Shown piece after piece: positions 21,806 through 33,200 of a stretch of 64,000 bases of DNA. The stretch comes from Rhynchonema sp. JSB1_4 (taxonomy: Eukaryota > Nematoda > Chromadorea > Monhysterida > Xyalidae). The translations under genes and the position numbers were made by a program. Location of the stretch: assembly GCA_030248065.1 (NCBI GenBank), contig JASAMV010000248.1, forward strand, positions 264,120 through 328,119, read 5' to 3'. The notes beneath the pieces are model-generated. The model did not search any database. It was not told where the DNA came from and saw nothing but the letters and a program-made list of their open reading frames with translations. Every line of letters starts with the position of its first letter. Position 1 is the stretch's first letter.

Positions 21806-22225
21806 CAGTGTTGGAGGTACTCTGGAGGGGGGATACCTACTGTACCGCGCTCGGAGAGGGGGGGATACCTACTGTACCAGAGCCGATGGCCGGGGGGGTT
21901 ATGTACCTGGGTTGGGGGGGTTAGGTTTTTGGGTGAAAATTTTTGATGTGTTTATTATGTGTGGAATCGTGTGAAAACGTAGTATTTGCGCGCGAATTTG
22001 GGGTAATTTGAGGTAAAACCACTGATTTTACACTAATTTTGGCCATTTTGGTCAAAAATTGGCACTTTTGAGGCAAAATCGGGGGGGGGATACCTACTGT
22101 ACCGGGGTGAAAATCGGGGGGATACCTATTGTACCATGCCAAACATCGGGGGGGATACCTACTGTACCAGGCGAGGGGGGATACCTACTGTACTGGGGCG
22201 GCTACCCCCCCCACCTCCAACACTG
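21806..22225. mobile_element. hAT-like MITE, CAGTGTTGGAGG family, complete copy
   Basis: A 420-bp element with ends CAGTGTTGGAGG and CCTCCAACACTG. The 8-bp target duplication ATGCCCAG is perfect (21798-21805 and 22226-22233). Subterminal repeats are GGGGGATACCTACTGTACC, two at the left and four at the right. The same family forms the truncated copy at the window start. Confidence 0.88.
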
Positions 22226-22275
22226 ATGCCCAGAGAACCACCACGTATAAGAGCCAGATAACCGCGTGAAGTACG

Positions 22276-22352
22276 TTGTGCCCATAAGCTCAGCTTGTAG
22301 AGCTTCTGGCTTCGAAGTTGGAGGTCGCAGGTTCGAGTCCTGCTGGTGCCCT
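22276..22352 (+). repeat. tRNA-derived SINE-like head (Arg-like loop)
   Basis: A D arm GCTC/GAGC and a perfect T arm GCAGG-TTCGAGT-CCTGC are spaced as in a tRNA, with a CTTCGAA loop between. The acceptor stem (GTGCCCA against TGGTGCC) and the anticodon stem do not pair, so this is a pol III-promoter relic or pseudogene. Its 3' tail (TCCTGCTGGTGCCC then TTTCACGTCAC) recurs at 21113-21140, meaning two SINE copies or one split by MITEs. Confidence 0.5.
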
Positions 22353-22606
22353 ATTTCACGTCACTTGTTACAATAGATACAACTTTGCCCAGAAATGAGG
22401 TAAAAATAGTGCCCGATTTTGAATAATCTGAAATTTATCCCAGAAACTGTCGACCTGAGTCCTGACCCGACCCGCGGAAGTTGCCGACCCGACCCTATTT
22501 TTTTAGCTAATCAATTTGGTAAACAGATTCCGATTCGAGAAATCGCCCACATCGACAACAAAGGAGCAGAGCCAGATAATTTTTTTGCAAAGAAAACCTA
22601 ATTAAC

Positions 22607-25600
22607 ATGAGCAAAACGTCAAAACGTACGTTCGCGGTGAAGGAGCTGAAGACGCGATTGGACGAAGATGAGCTGGACATGACCATGTTGCAATTGGATA
22701 CGGTGCCTGTCAGAGAATTGGTATCACAAATTCACCAGCGTTATGCTGCAAGAGCCCCTGGTCTAACACACAGGCTTCGTTGCAGAGTCAACTGAAGAAA
22801 GCGACGAAGCTGGACCTGTCGTGCAATTATCTGCAAGTCCTGTCCACTGATTTCGGTCCGCAAATGACGCATTTGGTTCGACTCGATTTGAGCGACAATC
22901 GTCTCCGCGAATTGCCGGACAATTTCGGAGAGCTGCAATCGCTGGTGCATTTGGATTTGTACAAGAATCGTTTGCAGGTCCAGTTCCAACTTTTTGGGAC
23001 GTTTGTTGTGTGAGGAGTTTATTTGTGGAACATTGCAGTGCAGAACGCAATCCACAACTCACACACAAATAATCTCTGTTTGTTGTTCAGTCGCTACCGG
23101 TGAGCATGTGTAAGCTGAAGCAATTGAAATGGCTGGATTTGAAAGACAACCCGCTCGAACCTGAACTGGCCAAGGTGGTCGGCGATTGTTTGGACGAGAA
23201 ACAATGTCGTCTGGCTGCCAGCAGACTCGTCCAATACATGAACGCGCAGCAGGCGTCGATGGAGAGGGAGAAACAGAAACGATTGGATAGGGACAGAGGT
23301 ACGCCATTGGGCGTGTTTGTGGCTTCATCAATCATTCTTCCGTGGTTTGCGCTTTGAAAATCAATCAACTTTGAAGGCAAATCCATTGCCATAAACGTCC
23401 ATGCCAATAGACTTGCCTTCAAAGTTGATGCGGCTCAGTGTGTTCGCACCACGTAAATATAATCAAACTAGTTTCGAAGAAGTCCAAGACAGGTTGCTGA
23501 CAACTGTGGTAGTGGTATCAAATTAGTTTCTTAATATTATGAGTGCCTGATGTTCCAATGCCACAAATAGAGCGTGTGCCATATAAATGTAGGTCAGAGC
23601 CTCGACTCCGAGGTCACGAAAAGTCATCCAAGTGCCGCACCCACAATGCCATTCAAAGAGAAATATCAACCGAACTGATAAGCCTGATTACATATCAAAT
23701 TTACAGAGATCGCGCGCGAACGTCAAGCGGCCGAGCAGGCTGAGCAACGCGAGAAACAACTGGCGAAGAAGCGCGAAAAGGACAGGAAGAAACAGGAACA
23801 AAAGTCGAAACAACAACAAGTGTCGCGAGGCGCCAAACAGCACGCTGACGGTGACGATGATGCGCGCGAGTACGAAATGAACGGCAGTGCTGGCAGCGGC
23901 ACGCATAAAAGTTGGATATGCATTTGGAACTTTATAAATTTAAATTGCCCTGACGTTTTTGTTTATTTTATTTCGTTCACCCACTTAAGTATTATCGAGC
24001 GACTGACTAAATATCGTATGCTTTTCAGAATCGCCTCGCACCGACGCGGACGTGAAGAGCGAGAAACTGACCTGGTCGAAACGATTTCGGAATTGTGAGT
24101 TCGGCATTGTGATGTTTCACACGTCGTACTTTGGCTTGTCGGTGGTTTGCAAGTGCGTTGTTTGGTCGCCAGAAGGTGTCCAGTGTTAAAGCTATCACAA
24201 TGCTCATGAAATTTATTGGTGAACTGATTGGACAAAACGTGTCCAACCAGTGCTAGTGAACGGATCGGACCTGTCAAGTGGTGGTTGAGCCATGCGTATT
24301 GTTGGTGTGCAATTCTTGTGTAAAGTTCTTTTGTGCCGCGCAAGCCACCCCAGCTGCTCACACAAGAAGTGTCACTGCAAACTGGCCATGTATGTTACAC
24401 AACGACAACATCCAAGCTTATAGCCGTCCGTCTTGCAGCCAAGGGAAGAGATATGCATTGTCGCCGTAGTAGATGTTGGCTGTTGGCACATTGTCTTGTG
24501 TTCCTGCTTTGAAAAAGTTCTTCGGTACAATGAGAACGATTCTGTGACCCGCCACCACAATAATCGTATGCTTTTGAACCCTTTTCTCCATTAACTGAAT
24601 TGTGTCTGTTGCTGTCATCTTTTGCCCGGGTGGTTGCCGGCAGGCACAGGTACCGAACACAGCTGTTTGACATTGAACTACTGTGACAAGTGTAAAACGA
24701 GTCTCTGGCTCTGGGTGTAAACCTGCTGCGCGCGCACTTGCTTGTTTTGTGTGTACACTCCGTTGCCCGGCGCTATATCGTTCTGAAATGTGCTAAGCGT
24801 GCTAAGCACAGTATGCTTAGGTTTAATTTTTGCAAATTAGTTCTTGCCAATTGTGAGGTGGTCTTAGTTTGTTGTTAATGCATTCATTACAGGAACTGCC
24901 AATTTGTATCGCCAGTTGTCCTTACCCAGTCCTCCATTCTATTCCATTGCTGTTTATTGCAGGTGCATTCTACTTGCTGAGCATACTGATGTCGTTGTTG
25001 TTCGGCACACTATTGTTCCTGGCCATTCTGGCTGCCGTATTCTACCAGAACTGTACGTCGCATCAACCATGGCTGCCCGAGAGCACGCCGTTGTGTCACG
25101 ATCTGCTCGGCTGGAGTGCCAGCGGCAAGATGCCCAAGGGTACGTCTTTAGTTTTATTTGTCGCAACACTGACACTGATGAACCAGTGGTGCAGTTGGTC
25201 AGGTAGATCGAGCTAGCTAGCCTGGGGGTCGCACCACCTCGAGCTAGCCACCTAGCAATTTTTGGAATTTTCGAGATGTGGCCAAAATTTTTGCCAAAAA
25301 TGCCCCAGAACACGTTTTTGCCGTTTTCTTTGCCCATCGGTAACCGCAACATTGTTCATCTTCAAAGTTCAGAAATACCTTACATTGCCCCATCACCGCA
25401 GACACACACGTGCACGCACAATTGTTTGTTGACGGCTTACGTGATTGGACAAGTGGTCAGGTACAGAAAGCGCGAGAGTACGACTATGCCGGCAAATGGG
25501 AGGAAACCAAGCAGAATGCCGTATGGTTGAGTGGAAAGGCGAGGGAGAAATCCATTGAATTGGTTCGTTTCGTGATGTTATCAGGCTCGTTTGACATGCT

Positions 25601-26076
25601 TATACATTTGTGACTATAATGTTGAACAAAAACGGCGAATTATCTCAGTACGGCGAAGCTTCGGAATGGTACGAAAAGGAGTTGGGCCCGAAAGCGCGCA
25701 ACGCCGCCAAAGAGTTGAGGATAAAGGCAAAATGGTTGTGGGACGAATCCGGCGTGCTCGCTAGATACGTGGCCAACAAATCGTACGACGTCATACAACA
25801 GACGATTTGTGAGTTTTCGCTACCATATTTTGTTCGAGACGTGTGTGGTTTGTTATTTGAGGCAACCATTTTTGGAGACATATTCCTGACACCTCGTAGT
25901 GTTATTATTGCATTACTGCCATTTCTTCAGTGATCGTATCGAAAGCTGTGAGATGGGCGTCCGAAACGGGCAATGAAGTGTACGTGCATCGCGAGCAATA
26001 CTGGCAATACGCATGCGATCTGGGCAATTATTACTGGAAACAGACGAAATATTACTGGGACAATATGGTCAAGTGA
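22607..26076 (+). CDS. LRRC59: LRRC59 homologue, ER-membrane leucine-rich repeat protein
   Basis: Predicted 475 aa from nine exons: 22607-22720, 22786-22977, 23091-23298, 23707-23910, 24029-24094, 24963-25139, 25402-25562, 25649-25808 and 25931-26076. All introns are GT-AG, phases agree and the sum is 1428 nt. The N-terminus matches vertebrate LRRC59 ([21 protein letters not shown]). Four LRRs follow ([69 protein letters not shown]), then GDCLDEKQC, highly typical of the family. Next comes a charged coiled coil (about residues 150-235) and one membrane span (about 264-289, [16 protein letters not shown]). The family is tail-anchored in the ER with the LRRs cytosolic and is linked to ribosome docking and nuclear import. 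Here the part after the membrane span is about 185 residues, much longer than in the 307-aa human protein; it is Trp/Tyr-rich. Same strand as PFAS, 1.1 kb upstream. Confidence 0.88.
23364..23429. repeat. Perfect 17-bp inverted repeat in LRRC59 intron 3
   Basis: ATCAACTTTGAAGGCAA at 23364 and its exact complement at 23413, separated by 32 nt. It could form a stable hairpin in the pre-mRNA. Confidence 0.7.
24418..24618 (-). CDS. Possible small antisense ORF in LRRC59 intron 5
   Basis: A 66-codon minus-strand frame starting ATG at 24618 and stopping at 24418. The translation has ordinary protein composition (for example [17 protein letters not shown] and [15 protein letters not shown]), with alternating hydrophobic and charged residues unlike the low-complexity frames nearby. 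I do not recognise the family. No promoter, poly(A) signal or splice partner was identified, so it may be chance. Confidence 0.2.
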   Translation of the reverse strand: MTATDTIQLMEKRVQKHTIIVVAGHRIVLIVPKNFFKAGTQDNVPTANIYYGDNAYLFPWLQDGRL

Positions 26077-27207
26077 TTGACAGCCAGCGCACGACACGAT
26101 ATTATGTCTATTTGGTTGGATTGGTATTGTGTAATATGTATGGGTGTTGGGTTGCGTGCTGTTAAAGATTGTTGACCGTCCAATACTCTGTTCGACACCA
26201 AAACATGACCGCCACTGTCTGTCCATTTTTCTTGGCTCAATATAATAGGGGTACCAAAATGTTTGTCGTTGTTATTTATTGCGCATTAGTGTTGTTTGCT
26301 TCCTGATTTTGTGCTTCACGTGAGTGCCAAGCGTGTTTGTTCAAACCGTGTCAGTTTTCCTTTCCTCCGATAGCTTTTTTATACCGTGATTATTGCGTTG
26401 AGTCTTTATGATCGCTTGATTTTATAATTGTCACAATATCGTATTCATATTGATTGCTGCACCATTTTTTGTTGCTTCTGCTGCCTTCGTTTTTCACTGT
26501 GGTGATGTTTCGTTTCTTGTTGGCCATTTTTTGTTCTTCTCAGTATTTTCGTTTGTGTTGATGTTTTTACTCGACTTGCCCCTTTATCTGTACTTATACC
26601 GGAGAATTATGAACGTAAAATACCTTTTTTTGTTTGCTCCACTGTTCCTCAAATATCATGGGCGTCATGGCCGTTGAAATGAAGACGGACGCAGATAATA
26701 ATTAGGAAATACTCAAAAATTGTCCAATGATGTTGTTGTTTCTACTGTAATTATTTTCTTATGTGCCCAACCATATTCATCTGCTTCTGCTCTTGTGCAC
26801 TGTATCAGAGCCACAGTTTTATTCCCGTGTTTTTGGGATTTGAGCAAGCAATCAGTTTCTTGCAAAATGCGGTCGCACGGCCGTAAATCACGTTTTAGGG
26901 TTCCAATTCTGTTTATTTATATTCGATTTGTCTGTGTGTTTTTCTGTTGTTCACCTGCGGGCAAATTTGTGATAATAAACATGTCAGAGAACACGGTCAT
27001 AAAATCTGTTGCGCTTTTGGGGCCGACCCTTCATGTCGTACCACCGAAGCTTGTGCTTATCTATCTTATCGATTTTCCATAAATGTCCTCTGTTTCTTCA
27101 TTTGTTTTGCCCTTCGTCGTTTCATTAATTTCCAGTGTGTGAATGTGTTCGGTCCCATTGGTATCAATAGCTCGCTTGAATCGGCCGGAGCCAACTCATT
27201 GACCACC
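26077..27207. other. Intergenic between LRRC59 and PFAS
   Basis: About 1.1 kb, T-rich on the plus strand, presumably holding the LRRC59 3' UTR and the PFAS promoter. No additional exon is supported. Open frames at 26450-27100 are Phe/Leu low-complexity readings of the T-rich strand. Confidence 0.4.
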
Positions 27208-30200
27208 ATGGTGCACCGGTTTTTCTGTTACCCCGGCGCGTCTCGGCGCCACAGCAGACATGTGCAACGACAACTGTGTGCGCTCGCTGATGTTTCATGC
27301 GACATTGAACTGTGCTATCATGTGGTTGTCAACGATGAAGAGGTTGGAAAGGTGTTCGATATGCTGTCTCGTAACTTGAATGCGACATTTTTACTGTTGT
27401 CGATTGGCGTGAAGGCACAGAACCTTGACAGAGTAACCGAAGAGTTCTGCCGCATTGATCGAGCTCTAGCACGGTGTCAAGCCACTGGTAGGAAATGATT
27501 GGATCTGCGTTCATCATATGACAACAGACTCGATCAAAAATCGGAGACAATTTCGAGTAATGCTGGCCAGTAGTTCCTGATTGTATAATGCGACTTGCGG
27601 ACTTGGTCAAATGATCATCAGCCATAATTGCAGCAGTCGCCTATGTCGGTGTCGGATGTCGACCGATTACGTTGGCTGTTGGTTCCCAACGATTATTCAA
27701 CATTGTCCAATCATTCAACATTGACGAGTGCTGCTGGCGCGATCCTGATTGAAATCGGCCCGCGGTTGGTGTCGGGTGACTTTGTTATGTTCGTAGTTTG
27801 TTTATTGAAAAAGCAGTTTTTTAAAGTAGTCCCCCAAATGGTATTCAAGCTTAGTTGCTGCAGGCTTAGTTTCACGACGGCATTCAGCACGAACGCAGTG
27901 TCGGCGTGTCGAGCGGCCGGTATTCGGCACGTTCAACGTTTGGAACGATCGGTTCGGTGTGCGATCCGACCCGGACAGGGTCTGGATGTGAATGACATCG
28001 AACGAATGAGAGGCAAATTTGTCGACAAATTGCACGACCGGTTTGTGTAACGTTATTGCGCAGTGAATACGTTCCTCCAAACAAACTGTTTTCCGAGGAA
28101 TCAATGCAAAATTATGAACCAGCCGATGGATAGTTTTGTTTCAGAATGACCGAGTGCGAGTATCTGCCAAACGAATGTCCAGATTTCGCCATTCCCACTT
28201 TTAAACGCCCGCCGCCGATCGTGATTGACGTGATGGGTGATAACGCTGTGGAGAATTTGTGGAACATCAACGAACAGTTAGGTACTGTATGCACAGGACG
28301 GACCGCTTTGGTCGCTGCGTGAGATGTGTCATGCAAAATGCATGCCCGCAATGTGTTCCCGTCTTGTGAACTGTTTGGTCCTCCAACGGGACATATTACG
28401 AATTGCAGTTCGTAGTCAGCGTCAAAAGTGTGCTCTTTTTGTACGTGCAGGCTTGGCGTTCGATGATCAGGACATCGAGTTCTACTGTCACATGTTCCGC
28501 GACCGACTGCAGCGCAATCCCACTGACATTGAGCTCTTTGACCTGGCACAGTCCAACAGGTGGGTGCTCGTTGTGTGAACGAACCTGTGCACAACCCAGC
28601 CGCACGTACATTGCAGTGAACATTGTCGGCATTGGTTCTTCAAGGCGGCCATCTCATTGGACAATGTGTGGTTGAACCAATCACTGTTCACAATGGTGAT
28701 GGACACGCAGCAGCACTCGAACGCCAACAGTGTCATCAAATTCTGCGACAACAGCAGGTGATGTCATGCGGACAAAGGGGTTGCTGATGCTGGGTACTGT
28801 TATGGTTGGCTTGGGCTTCGCAGACTTGGACTTGGTCTGACTGAAGCCCTCAGTTAGCCGACAACCAACGCAGCAATGGAAATTGCGTTTCAGTGCCATC
28901 CACGGTTTCGATGTCGACTGCTTGACAGCCCAACGTGTGTGCACTGGTGCAATCGCAAACGTACCACAACTGGTGGTCGACACAAAACTACGTCATTTGA
29001 TCTACACGGCCGAAACGCATAATTTCCCCACAGGTGTCGAATTTACGTGTGATAGCTTGCTCGGCTTCATTTGATTGGCGCAACTGCCGGTTGTATATTA
29101 GTAAATATTCTCACCAAATTCATAATTAGCGTGCTCGACCATGTGACTATAAATAGGATGAACTGTTGGTGAGAGATACACATCAATCAACAGCGTATAT
29201 GCAGGAGTGTTCACCACATCATACAACATTTAGGTGTGTGTCCGTTCGCGGGTGCGACAACGGGTACGGGTGGTCGCATCCGTGACGTGCACGCGACCGG
29301 ACGGGGTGCACATGAATGCGCTGCTGTGGCTGGTTACGCGGTGGGCAATCTGTTGCTGGACGGGTACGGGTTGCCTTGGGAGGACACACGCCAACTCTAC
29401 CCTGATAATATCGCCACGCCGAAGCGGGTATAGATGACTTACTTTGTTTGGTGCTCAACCTTGAAACATCAGGCCCGAATATGTTATTTGCTTCAACTTG
29501 CGCCAAAAATGTGTTTTGAGGAAAAATTTGAAAGCTACATGCGAAAATGGAGCCGCTGGGTATTTTAATAAAAAAAACCGTGTACCCACGCATTATGACC
29601 GTAGTTTGTGCTTTGAGATCGCCATCGAAGCGTCGGACGGTGCGTCGGATTACGGTAACAAATTCGGCGAGCCGGTGATCACTGGTTTTGCGCGATCATT
29701 CGGTGTGACGGTGAACGGTTAGTGTGAATGTAGGAATGGTGCGAAATCGTTTGTCAACCACAAAACATTGAAAACTATAATTTGCGACAGGCGAGCGGTA
29801 TGAGTACGTCAAACCGATCATGTTCAGTGGCGGAATCGGGTCGATTGACGATGGGTTGACAAAGAAACAATTGCCAGCGAAAGGTTACTTTCTCCAAATT
29901 CATTCGTGAAAAACCAACTATTCCGTTCCTTCTCATTATCAACCATTCAGACATGTTGGTCGTCAAGCTCGGCGGTCCGGTCTACCGCATCGGTGTTGGC
30001 GGAGGCAGCGCCAGTTCGGTTCACGTGCAAGGTTCGTTCTTTGGACGTAACATAAATCGCTTTAAATCTTGTTACCAAACACCTCAATGGCCGGTATCAG
30101 ATTTCGCGATCGGATCGGCCACATGAATTATATTTCTGTCAAGAATATTTCGAGAATTATTACTGATGTTATTAATTATAACCAGCGCAAAATTTGTTCA

Positions 30201-33200
30201 AGTCGCGTGACTGGCAATCCATTCGCAGGCAGCCGTGTCGACCACCAACTGGACTTCAGTGCCGTACAACGTGGCGACGCCGAGATGGCGCACAAGCTGC
30301 ATCGTGTGATTCGTGCGTGTGCTGAATTGGGACCGGTGCACAATCCCATATTGTCCATACACGATCAGGGTGCTGGCGGCAATGGTTGGAGACGGGGGAC
30401 ATTTTGCACTGGGTCAGGGTCGGGCGTTGTTTTGACGTTTTGACTGCTCTGCTCTGATCTTGATTTGATGTCAATATTTTTTGTTCATTGTACAGTGAAC
30501 TGCACATCGACCCAACGCTTGGTCCTTGTTTATCCAAACTCCGATTATCTCATGTCCTGCTCCTGACATCGATATGGTCCATCAGTCTCGTCCCAGTCGA
30601 CATCACCAAAGTGTGCTTGCTGATTCAGGAAATGTCATCAAAGAATTGGTGGAGGGCGCTGGTGCGGTAATTGAGTGCTCGGCGTTCGAACTCGGCGATC
30701 CGACGGTGGACGTACGTGAATTGTGGGGTGCCGAATATCAGGTATGATCCTGCCTCTTTACAGTGAATCGATCGGTACCCGGTATGTTGTTCTCACCGCA
30801 CAGAATATTCTCAATATGAGCTGTTTGTAAATAGAGTGTTGACGGTAGATTGATGATCAAACTGTGGTTCACTAAAGACAGAGATTCACTGCGGCTTTGA
30901 GAGGAAGAATGAAGCGACTATCGGCGAATTTGGTGCTATGCGTTCGGTGTGTCTCAACTCGATGCGATACTTCAGGAAAGCGACGCTGCACTAATCAGAC
31001 CGGACGGGCTGGAAGTGTTGCAACGTATTTGTGATCGCGAACGATGCCCGTTGAATGTTGTCGGACGGGTCACCGGCGATAATCGAGTTGGTTGTTAAAT
31101 TGCAACCCAGATTTATCCCAATACTATGCAAGTTGATTGCCTCCAGATCGTGCTTCGAGATTTCGATCAATCCGACCAACACCCGGTCGATCTGGATCTC
31201 GATTGTGCGCTGGGCGACGTGCCGCAAAAGGTCGATATTGAACGTTTCAGTGCTTCATTCCTTCGCTTTTGCGGATCCATAAATTTACAGGAGTTCAAAC
31301 TGAGCACAACACCTTCCAAGATCTGCCAGCCACTTGTCCTGCCCACGAACTTAACGATTCGCGACGCGCTCGAGCGTGTGCTGCGTCTGCCCACCGTTGG
31401 CAGCAAACGATATTTGACCAACAAGGTTATTGGACTTATTGTGCACTAGTTGACGCGCATTGTTGATTCGGGTCATCCAATAATGTGCATACGATTATTG
31501 TTCTCACATTTTATTCCATGTCCGTTGTCACACGGAGTGCCAAATCAACTGTTTGCTTGACCTATTTGCGTCAACCATTACAAAATCACCCGTACATCGC
31601 TTCAGGTTGACCGCAGTGTGACGGGTCTGATCGCGCAACAGCAATGCGTCGGTCCATTGCACACACCCTGTGCTGATGTCGGCGTGGTCGCACTGTCCTA
31701 TTACGATATCGTTGGTGGCTCATGTTTGCACTGTTTTACTTTGTTGTTTGCCTCTTTTTTGCATTCTATTTCGGTCCGCCAATGCGACCTTGACAATGAG
31801 CTTGATGCCAGCACCTCTGCTCTGGTGACGCGTCCCACACATGGGGGTTTTGCCACATGCAAAATTGTCGCGATATTGCGGCCCCAAAGCGAGAGGTCGC
31901 CTTGTTATCTGCAGCGACCGTAGAGCAGCTGGGAAGGGACGTGCGAACCCCACCCAACAAGACAGCTGCTGGGGCAAAAAAATTATTCTCTGAAAACTTA
32001 CACACACACACATGTACATACCATACGAAGGTGTGAACTGTCGCATGCAGGTAATAATTCTGAAGTGGCTGCTCGCTGGCGCCACCAAGAAAGACATCAT
32101 AAACTGACTGACGATCGTGTTGACTCAACGGAAATTTATTGGGCACAGGAAACACGTGGGTTTCTGATCATGATTACACGCCACACTGCCTGCCAAAGTT
32201 GCAGCTTTCACAGTGCAGGAAAATGTTTTTGCCAAGTTGGGTGGTATATGAAAGCGGTAAACTTGGAAGAAACAAAAGGCTCACTAACGCAAAGCCAGCA
32301 TATCACTTATAACTTTGTTCGTACCTTGTACACACTCGGTACAAAATGTCACATCCAAACGAAAAACAAGACAGGCAAGTCGGTGTGATTAATTGTCTGA
32401 ACGAGACCGTCAGTAACTACCTGAATCTTATTCTGCCACGTACCGAAGTTTTACTCACAAAGCCCCGGGGGCTGTGAGTGGAAATTGCTGGGAAAGAGGC
32501 TTCCGACGAAAAACGAAGAGTCCAATTAGGGTCCTCAGGGGCAAGTTAGCACGGACAGCATTTTGACATTCTGCAACCATATTTGAACGTGATTAGAACT
32601 ATCTTCGTCCGAACGTGGTAAAACAACCGGAAAAGTACGATATTTTGGTCGCTGACATGCTGATTCGAACGAATTTGGGAAGTCCACTTAAAGCCCCAGA
32701 GAGTTCTAATCGGGGAGGGGGCTTCATGTGGAAAACTCCGGCATGTAAGAAATGCTTTCGTTTCGAAGCTTTTTCAGAGGTGTGAGAATTCTGCTGCATA
32801 ATCTGGGTTCTGCACCTGAAGCTTTGCGGTTTTATTCTGTAGTCGTGGTAGCAGTAGCCACATACATAGATAGTCAACCCAAGCGCTGTGCCAAGTGCAT
32901 TCTTTGCGGTGAAACGTCAAGTAAATGCCAAGTACATCCACTTTGTGTGGTGTCAGCGAATGTTTGAATGCGCGCCTAATCATCAGTCATCGCGCTCGGT
33001 GTCCGGTTGCCGATGTATTTGTTTTTCCACACATACCTGTGTTCGCTATCGTCTTTGTTCGAGTGTGGTGATTAGTCATTTGTTGTGTCCTGCCCGAGTT
33101 TGCCATGTTCACATGTGTGTGTGTGCGTATGTGAAACATTTCTGACATTCATCATTCAGTATACAGACCTGCATAACGCTTACGAGTGCAAGTGCGTATG

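Noticed and set aside
22276..22352. Functional tRNA-Arg(TCG)
   Set aside because: T and D arms pair but the acceptor and anticodon stems fail; the tail recurs elsewhere as in a SINE.
32065..32388. 107-codon ORF in PFAS intron 17
   Set aside because: No family resemblance, no splice-consistent neighbours; not distinguishable from chance.
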